Of a DNA stretch of 5,452 nucleotides, positions 1-5,452 are shown piece by piece. The notes under the pieces are model-generated. The model searched no databases. It was given only the letters and a program-made list of their open reading frames with translations, and was not told where the DNA came from. The position numbers and the translations under genes are program-made. The stretch lies in the NCBI GenBank assembly GCA_964415605.1, contig CAYQBA010000248.1:1-5452 (forward strand), given 5' to 3'. Each line of letters starts with the position of its first letter. The stretch's first letter is position 1. Origin of the DNA: UCB3 sp964415605 (lineage in GTDB: Bacteria > Chloroflexota > Anaerolineae > Epilineales > Epilineaceae).

Positions 1-1255
1 AGTAGCGCCACAGGTGGTCCTTGCCGTTGTCACTGCCGCCGGCGTCGCCGCCGAACGTGCCGCCGTCGAACACCGGGCAGCCGGTCTGGTCGAGGATCGC
101 CGTCGGATCGTTGACCTTGACCTTGACCCAGACGTACTCCGGCTTGTACTGCGTGAGCTGGCCTACCGCCCAGCGGATGGCCTTGGGGCTGGTGCCGTCG
201 GTCTGCCCGGTCGTCGGGTGCGTCGGGGCAAGGTCGGTGGTCTTGAGGTCGACACCAAGGCTGCTGGCGTCGGCATTGGCGAAGCCGTTGATGGTGCTGG
301 CCGAGCCCGCCACGTCCTTCGAGACGCGGCTGCCCGGGTACTTGATGCGCTGCCACGGCCCCATCTGGTCGCTGGCGGCGCGCATGTCGGCCGCCGTCAT
401 GGCGCTCCCGCGCCAGTAGTCCCAGTCGAAATCCCACGCGTAGCCGTTGAGCGGGCCCGCTACGCCGCTCGCCAACCCCCACGGCGCGTTGCCGCGCTGG
501 TCGGGCGTGTCGACGATGGCCAGGATCGGCGCCTTGGCGCCCCAGGCCAGGAGCTGCTCGGCGTCCCACTTGTTGAGCGGCGTGATGACATCGCCGCTGT
601 TGTTGGTCATGGTGTTGTCGGACGTGCCGGTGTTCTGGTCGTAGCCGCCGGACTCCACCCAGCTGTCGTAGTTCGTGTCGGGCGCCGTCGAGTAGAAGAT
701 GCCGGTGTCGCCGTAGACGCCCGCGATCGTGCCGCGCATGATCCCGGTCCCGTCGGCGACCGTCTTCTCGCTGACCCCGTTGACGTTGGGGCCAAGCGTC
801 AGCCCGATCATCTCGGTCTTGACCTTGGCCCCGATCGGCCCGGCGCCCGTGGGGATCGGCGACTGGCCCTTCATCGGGATCTCGGTGTAGCCGCCGCTGC
901 CGTCGGGGATGATGTAGGCGGTGTCAAGCACCGTGACGCCGTTGGGCACGTAGAAGTCCACGTGCCCGCCCACGCCCGTGGTCGTGCCGTCGCGCGGCAC
1001 CACCTTGATGATGAGGCCCACCTCGTCGTTGGCCACGAGGAGCGGCGTCCCGGGCACCCAACCGCCGTTGATCCGGTTGTCGAGCAGCGTCTGCGTGGCC
1101 GGGTCGACGAACATGTAGACCATCTTGGTCTGCAGGTTGTGCGCCGTGGCCGGCGCCGGGTCGAGCCCGGGCATGAGCAGCGCCAGGAGGGCGACGGCCG
1201 CGACGAGCGCAAAGGCGCGCGGCAGCGACCGGTTGGTGCGGCGGTGGCGGTTCAT
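1..1255 (-). CDS. Secreted protein of unknown function, 3' part beyond the left edge
   Basis: The frame is open from an ATG at 1255 to the window edge, giving 418 codons with no stop. The N-terminus is a clear Sec signal peptide: Arg-rich residues 1-13, a hydrophobic core at about 14-31 (AFALVAAVALLALLMPGL), and an A-T-A cleavage site at 36-38 followed by HN. The mature part is rich in Gly, Asp, Asn, Thr and Val and reads like an extracellular beta-rich protein. It has aromatic stretches such as WDFDWDYWRGS, a VWVKVKVNDP segment and, near the edge, a Gly/Asp-rich stretch (GGTFGGDAGGSDNGKDHLW) that could bind calcium. No transmembrane segment follows the signal peptide. I do not recognise a family; repeat-bearing surface proteins or adhesins are one possibility, but that is a guess. 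An AAGGGGG ribosome site five bases upstream supports the start. The gene is separated from the methyltransferase by about 800 bases, so it probably has its own promoter. Confidence 0.88.
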   Translation of the reverse strand, partial: MNRHRRTNRSLPRAFALVAAVALLALLMPGLDPAPATAHNLQTKMVYMFVDPATQTLLDNRINGGWVPGTPLLVANDEVGLIIKVVPRDGTTTGVGGHVDFYVPNGVTVLDTAYIIPDGSGGYTEIPMKGQSPIPTGAGPIGAKVKTEMIGLTLGPNVNGVSEKTVADGTGIMRGTIAGVYGDTGIFYSTAPDTNYDSWVESGGYDQNTGTSDNTMTNNSGDVITPLNKWDAEQLLAWGAKAPILAIVDTPDQRGNAPWGLASGVAGPLNGYAWDFDWDYWRGSAMTAADMRAASDQMGPWQRIKYPGSRVSKDVAGSASTINGFANADASSLGVDLKTTDLAPTHPTTGQTDGTSPKAIRWAVGQLTQYKPEYVWVKVKVNDPTAILDQTGCPVFDGGTFGGDAGGSDNGKDHLWRY

Positions 1256-1260
1256 GATGT

Positions 1261-1267
1261 CCCCCTT
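1261..1267 (-). promoter_or_regulatory. Ribosome binding site of the secreted-protein gene
   Basis: On the minus strand AAGGGGG lies five bases before the ATG at 1255. It differs from the ideal AAGGAGG at one base. The site decides the start, because the signal peptide begins exactly at this ATG. Confidence 0.75.
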
Positions 1268-1314
1268 GTGGCAAGCCCGCGATGGGCGTGGCTGACGGTT
1301 GGGCGCGGCGCTTG

Positions 1315-1345
1315 GGTGATGCGCAGGTGATGGCGGGTGACGACG
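1315..1345 (-). repeat. Three short direct repeats upstream of the secreted-protein gene
   Basis: Three tandem units start at 1315, 1326 and 1336, each beginning GGTGAT or GGTGAC on the plus strand (RTCACC on the minus strand). Their spacing is 11 and 10 bases, about one helical turn. They lie 60 to 90 bases before the start of the secreted-protein gene. Direct repeats at this spacing are how OmpR/PhoB-type response regulators usually bind; assigning one here is inference. Confidence 0.4.
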
Positions 1346-1372
1346 TGAAGTGGACGGCGCGTCAGTGGACTC

Positions 1373-1386
1373 GGAGCACATGCTCC
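1373..1386. promoter_or_regulatory. Small dyad (possible operator)
   Basis: GGAGCA and TGCTCC form perfect six-base inverted arms around a two-base centre (CA). The dyad lies about 118 bases upstream of the secreted-protein start. Its size and symmetry suit a dimeric repressor or activator, but arms this short also arise by chance. Confidence 0.3.
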
Positions 1387-1443
1387 AACGGCCAGCGTCT
1401 GCGACCGGCCGCACCAAGATCTCCAAAGAAGTTCTGGCGTTCC

Positions 1444-1498
1444 CACGCACCATGCGTGACGCACGATAACATGGCTGATCGCCAATTGAGGTCTCAAT
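1444..1498. promoter_or_regulatory. Cluster of overlapping dyads (possible regulator sites)
   Basis: Three inverted repeats occur within 55 bases. At 1444-1458 CACGCA and TGCGTG surround CCA. At 1453-1463 the same TGCGT pairs with a second ACGCA downstream, so the two structures are mutually exclusive. At 1485-1498 ATTGAG and CTCAAT surround GT. The density is greater than elsewhere in the intergenic region. They lie 190 to 245 bases upstream of the secreted-protein start, far for a core promoter but plausible for an activator or for structure in a long leader. Confidence 0.3.
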
Positions 1499-1946
1499 GT
1501 TGTATCAAATGCGTTGAAGTCCGATCCTCCTCGGGGCCTCGGCAAGGCGCCGACCGTCGTACAACGTGGTAGCACCACACGGTACATCGACGGGTATCGC
1601 AACATCGCGATCCCCGCCACACTCTAGTTAACGGCGATGCCTCTACCGGGATACGGACTCGAATCATGCGCTCAGACACGAGTTCCGTGCAGGCGTGCGC
1701 CGCTCATGTTCGACGACAGACAGGCGTCAGCGGCCGGATTTCAGATGTTTTCCAGAGTTGCGGACCTGACTTCTCTGCACTTTAGACCAGTGCTTGATCT
1801 TTCTAATTGCCTTGTGACATCAAGGGTTCTGGTAGGTCGCGATCCGGTCAAATCAAGGTGCGAATCTCGATGACAACCGATCCACGTTCTTGCACGTAAG
1901 TGCGTGTGGTCGGCCTTCGAAATCGTGGTATTGCGCAGGTTGCATG

Positions 1947-1960
1947 AGCGTCGCGACGCT
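1947..1960. repeat. Perfect 14-base palindrome
   Basis: AGCGTCGCGACGCT reads identically on both strands. Its right half plus the following bases (GCGACGCT, one base, CGATA; to 1966) recurs almost exactly as GCGACGCTCGATA at 2070-2082, inside the last codons of the methyltransferase gene. A regulator site or part of a transcript end structure are both possible. Confidence 0.4.
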
Positions 1961-1983
1961 ACGATACTTTACGCTCAAGCGAT

Positions 1984-2000
1984 GCCTTCGTGTGGAAGGC
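1984..2000 (-). terminator. Hairpin downstream of the methyltransferase, weak terminator candidate
   Basis: GCCTTC and GAAGGC form a perfect six-base stem with a five-base loop, 63 to 80 bases past the methyltransferase stop. On the minus strand no T-run follows the stem, so it is not a classic intrinsic terminator. It may instead protect the 3' end of the transcript, or be fortuitous. Confidence 0.25.
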
Positions 2001-2063
2001 GTGTGCGCGATTCCCGCCAGCCGGTTCTGCCGATCCCGGGCACGCCGTGGTCGGCGGAATGCC

Positions 2064-3026
2064 TCAGCCGCGACGCTCGATAACGAGGTGGAGGTAGGGC
2101 AGCGCCGCGGCGGGTGGGACTCCGGCACGCGCCATGGCCACCGCCAGGATCCGAAGCCCGGCGTAGGCGCCAAGCTTGGCCATCCGGCGGCGCGCCGGTT
2201 GGGGGACCGCCAGCGACAGCCGCCGCCAGGTCACGATGTCCGCGGGGCCGAGATCGTTCACCACGACCGCCTCGCCGGCGGGCAGCCAGGCACGGACGTC
2301 GTCGTATCCCACCCCCCGCACGCCCTCGGCCAGCCTGGCATCATCAAGCGCGCCGGCCGGCAGGCGGCCCCGCCACACCGCGTAGCGGATCGCGGCGCCG
2401 AGCGGCAGCCAGGGGATCCACCACAGCCGGGTGGTGTGAAACTCGAACGGCCACCACCGGTTCGGCGCCGAGAGCAGCCATCGGCCGCCCGGGCGCAGCA
2501 CCCGCCACAGCTCGCGCGCATGCGCCGCGCGGTCCGCCGGGGGGATGTGCTCGAAGACCTGGTAGGCCAGCACGCAGTCAAACGTGCGGTCTGGAAACGG
2601 CAAGCGCGGCGCGTGGCCGACGCGCGCGAGACGGGCGGTGATCCCCACGGCAGTGGCCCTGGCGCGCGCCGCCGCCACGCTCGGCCCGTCGGCGTCGACC
2701 GCGACGACGTCGGCGCCCAGCCGCCCCAGGACCACCGCCGTCGCGCCGCACCCGCACCCGAAGTCGAGAACACGGCGACCGGCAAACGGCGCGTAACGCC
2801 TGAACGCCGCCGCGATCGTCAGCCCGAGATAGCCCGGGTCTTCCGACCGGTCGATCTCGTCCTTGAGCCACTCGGCGCCCTTGACCGCCAGCAGCCGCTC
2901 GACGGTCGCCCGGCCGTAACGCGTCGTGAACACGACCGGGCCGTCGACCCGCCGGCCGCGCTCGCGATAAGGGCCGGGCAGCGCCACCTCGCGCTGATCG
3001 CCGCGGTCCGTGATCGTCACGGCCAT
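2064..3026 (-). CDS. Class I SAM-dependent methyltransferase (Methyltransf_11-like)
   Basis: This 320-residue protein should transfer a methyl group from S-adenosylmethionine; the acceptor is unknown. Motif I is VLDFGCGCG at 86-94. The acidic residue ending strand 2, which would hold the ribose, is D111 in VVAVDADG. The segment FDCVLAYQVFEHIPP begins at 149 and LRPGGRWLLSAPNRWWPFE at 187, both typical of the Methyltransf_11/23 group. The NRWWPFEFHTTRLWWIPWLP stretch at 199-218 is aromatic and resembles methyltransferases found in surface-glycan or lipid clusters, so an envelope substrate is plausible but inferred. No signal peptide or convincing membrane span is present, so it acts in the cytoplasm. 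The ATG at 3026 follows the DUF1800 stop by 14 bases without a clear ribosome site, suggesting translational coupling. A GTG at 3050 would add eight residues and overlap the DUF1800 gene by ten bases. The frame stays open to 3734, but that part overlaps DUF1800 and is non-coding in this frame. Confidence 0.93.
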   Translation of the reverse strand: MAVTITDRGDQREVALPGPYRERGRRVDGPVVFTTRYGRATVERLLAVKGAEWLKDEIDRSEDPGYLGLTIAAAFRRYAPFAGRRVLDFGCGCGATAVVLGRLGADVVAVDADGPSVAAARARATAVGITARLARVGHAPRLPFPDRTFDCVLAYQVFEHIPPADRAAHARELWRVLRPGGRWLLSAPNRWWPFEFHTTRLWWIPWLPLGAAIRYAVWRGRLPAGALDDARLAEGVRGVGYDDVRAWLPAGEAVVVNDLGPADIVTWRRLSLAVPQPARRRMAKLGAYAGLRILAVAMARAGVPPAAALPYLHLVIERRG

Positions 3027-3040
3027 CGACAGCGCGTCGG

Positions 3041-4621
<1,581 letters not shown>

Positions 4622-4628
4622 CGGGCAT

Positions 4629-4633
4629 CCTCC
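4629..4633 (-). promoter_or_regulatory. Ribosome binding site of the DUF1800 gene
   Basis: GGAGG on the minus strand, seven bases before the ATG at 4621. An earlier ATG at 4628-4626 is in another frame and too close to the site, so it is not the start. Confidence 0.85.
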
Positions 4634-4741
4634 AGGTGAACGGCTGGGTCGGTCGGATTGCGCGGATCGCCGGTGTGCAGACGGGCAGGCCGCCGCCGGC
4701 CACCAAGCCTAACGCCCGGCGCGGACGGGAGGATAGCACGC

Positions 4742-4753
4742 GATCGAACGATC
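4742..4753. promoter_or_regulatory. Small dyad between the divergent genes (possible operator)
   Basis: GATCG and CGATC form five-base inverted arms around AA. The dyad lies where the -35 box of the rightward promoter would be, since it ends 15 bases before the TATAAT. It could serve a regulator of either divergent gene. The arms are short, so chance is a real alternative. Confidence 0.3.
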
Positions 4754-4768
4754 CTCGGCCCACGGCGA

Positions 4769-4774
4769 TATAAT
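4769..4774 (+). promoter_or_regulatory. Perfect -10 box (TATAAT) for the membrane-protein gene
   Basis: A consensus TATAAT stands out in a very GC-rich setting. Transcription from it would start at about 4781, only about three bases before the ATG at 4784, giving a nearly leaderless message. The -35 region is weak: the best hexamer, TCGAAC at 4744-4749, matches TTGACA at three of six positions with a 19-base spacer. No Shine-Dalgarno sequence lies between the box and the ATG, which agrees with a leaderless start. Confidence 0.55.
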
Positions 4775-4783
4775 GCACACCGC

Positions 4784-5452
4784 ATGCACCCCCCTCCCCA
4801 TCCGCCAGCCAGCGGCGCTCGCCCGCCCTTCGAGCTCGGGTCGCCCGAGCTGGCGTTCGCGGTGACCATCGCGGGCCTGGCGGCCGCCACGTGGACGGCG
4901 CTGGCCACCGCTGGCCTGGACCGCTTCGCGCCACGGCTGGCCGCGGTCGCCGGAGGTGCGTGCGCGCTCGGCGTCATCGCCGCCGCGGCGTGGGGCCACG
5001 CGCGAGGCCGTTGCCGCCTAGCGTCGACGCGGTGGGACGCGGCGGCGCTGGCCATCGCGGCGCTGTTGGCCGCGCGCGCCTGGCCGGGCAACACGCCGTG
5101 GGTCACCTTCCTCGACGCGAGCTGGTACGTGGCCACGGCGGCGCGCATCGCCCAGACCGGCGGCCTGGCCTTCCCCGTCGGGGCGCTGGCGGACGCGCCG
5201 ACGGGCACCCGCCCGGGGCTCGTGGCGACGTTCAGCGACGAGCGGGCAGCCGGGCTGCCATTTCCGGACGACCCCGGCCGGGGCTTCCACGCGGTCGCGT
5301 TCGCCGTGGGCGACACCCGCGCGCCGATCGCCACCCCGTACCACCCCCCGTTCTATGCGGCGGGTCTGGCCATCCCGGCCGCCCTGCTCGGTCCCTTGCG
5401 CGCCGGGATGGGTGCGCCGCCATGGGCCTTGGCGTGGCTGCTGGCGGTGGCC
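4784..5452 (+). CDS. Membrane protein, GT-C glycosyltransferase-like (GT39/ArnT type), 3' part beyond the right edge
   Basis: The frame is open from ATG 4784 to the edge, giving 223 codons. After a Pro-rich start come hydrophobic segments at about 24-44, 52-71 and 84-100, then a long polar loop at 101-185, then further hydrophobic segments from about 190 and 211. The loop begins with FLDASWYVATAARIAQTGG (109-127). This resembles the first large extracytoplasmic loop of polyprenyl-phosphate sugar transferases, where an Asp near an aromatic-rich 'D..xY...A' pattern is catalytic; D111 is the candidate here. YHPPFYAAGLA (186-196) resembles the HPPLY-type motif entering the next helix. Such enzymes move a sugar from a lipid carrier to a protein, lipid or glycan outside the membrane; the acceptor here is unknown. 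No ribosome site precedes the ATG; a GTG at 4862 (residue 27) is an alternative start. The gene is divergent from DUF1800. Confidence 0.82.
   Translation, partial: MHPPPHPPASGARPPFELGSPELAFAVTIAGLAAATWTALATAGLDRFAPRLAAVAGGACALGVIAAAAWGHARGRCRLASTRWDAAALAIAALLAARAWPGNTPWVTFLDASWYVATAARIAQTGGLAFPVGALADAPTGTRPGLVATFSDERAAGLPFPDDPGRGFHAVAFAVGDTRAPIATPYHPPFYAAGLAIPAALLGPLRAGMGAPPWALAWLLAVA
4833..4851. repeat. Strong hairpin in the 5' coding part of the membrane-protein gene
   Basis: AGCTCGGG and CCCGAGCT form a perfect eight-base, GC-rich stem with a three-base loop (TCG), covering about codons 17-23. It starts some 50 bases after the inferred transcript start. It could slow early translation or be a protein-binding site, or be a by-product of the GC-rich codon choice. 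Confidence 0.5.

Larger units (their letters stand above)
1256..2063. other. Long intergenic region without a convincing gene, lower GC
   Basis: This 808-base stretch lies upstream of the secreted-protein gene and downstream of the methyltransferase. Short open frames exist on both strands, but none has a ribosome site, a recognisable domain or the GC-rich third codon positions of the neighbours. GC falls to about 48% at 1741-1860 (57 of 120, counted by hand), against clearly higher values in the flanking genes. It contains short direct repeats (1315-1345) and small dyads at 1373-1386, 1444-1463, 1485-1498 and 1566-1578 (GTGGT-AGC-ACCAC). It also holds a 14-base palindrome (1947-1960) and a hairpin (1984-2000). 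It could be a long regulatory leader, hold an unrecognised small RNA, or be a decayed remnant of transferred DNA. No sigma-70 promoter with both boxes at good spacing was found on either strand. Confidence 0.7.

Noticed and set aside
14..1330. A 438-codon open frame on the plus strand, opposite the secreted-protein gene
   Set aside because: It is Arg/Val/Gly/His-rich with no domain, typical of antisense frames in GC-rich DNA. The minus-strand frame has a signal peptide and a ribosome site.
1655..1665. GATTCGAGTCC on the minus strand, resembling a tRNA T-loop
   Set aside because: The required G before the TTC is an A, the flanking T-stem does not pair, and no anticodon or acceptor arm can be built around it.
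1637..1873. A 78-codon plus-strand frame in the intergenic region
   Set aside because: No ribosome site and no recognisable motif. Its composition is less skewed than other shadows, so a decayed gene cannot be excluded, but there is not enough to call it.
4773..4865. An ATG overlapping the TATAAT box, opening a 30-codon frame
   Set aside because: It stops after 30 codons, lies in the promoter itself, and is out of frame with the membrane protein.

Overview
The window is very GC-rich bacterial DNA carrying four protein genes, two of which run off the ends of the window. The codons are strongly GC-biased. The genes include a Tat-type DUF1800 protein, a class I SAM-dependent methyltransferase and a polytopic GT-C-like membrane protein. 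This fits a free-living, high-GC bacterium from a group such as Chloroflexota or another DUF1800-rich phylum, but no gene here fixes the taxon.

Layout: (1) 1-1255, minus strand: a secreted protein with a clear signal peptide and ribosome binding site, whose 3' end lies beyond the left edge. (2) 1256-2063: an 808-base stretch with no convincing gene and clearly lower GC. It holds a set of short direct repeats and several small dyads on the upstream side of the secreted-protein gene, plus a 14-base palindrome and a hairpin downstream of the methyltransferase. (3) 2064-3026, minus strand: the methyltransferase. (4) 3041-4621, minus strand: the DUF1800 protein, whose stop codon is 14 bases before the methyltransferase start, so the two look like one transcription unit. 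(5) 4622-4783: a divergent intergenic region with a perfect TATAAT box facing right, only nine bases before the next start codon. (6) 4784-5452, plus strand: the N-terminal part of a membrane protein resembling polyprenyl-phosphate-dependent glycosyltransferases, open at the right edge.

Functionally, the window looks like a cell-surface or envelope region: an exported Tat-type protein, a methyltransferase of a kind common in glycan clusters, a probable membrane glycosyltransferase and a secreted protein. Whether they share one pathway cannot be shown from the sequence. No CRISPR array, tRNA, rRNA, insertion sequence or toxin-antitoxin module was seen, and nothing in the window adds up to a clearly new multi-gene system. 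The observations most worth following are the probable leaderless start of the membrane gene, the repeat-rich upstream region of the secreted-protein gene, and the DUF1800 gene lying without its usual DUF1501 partner.
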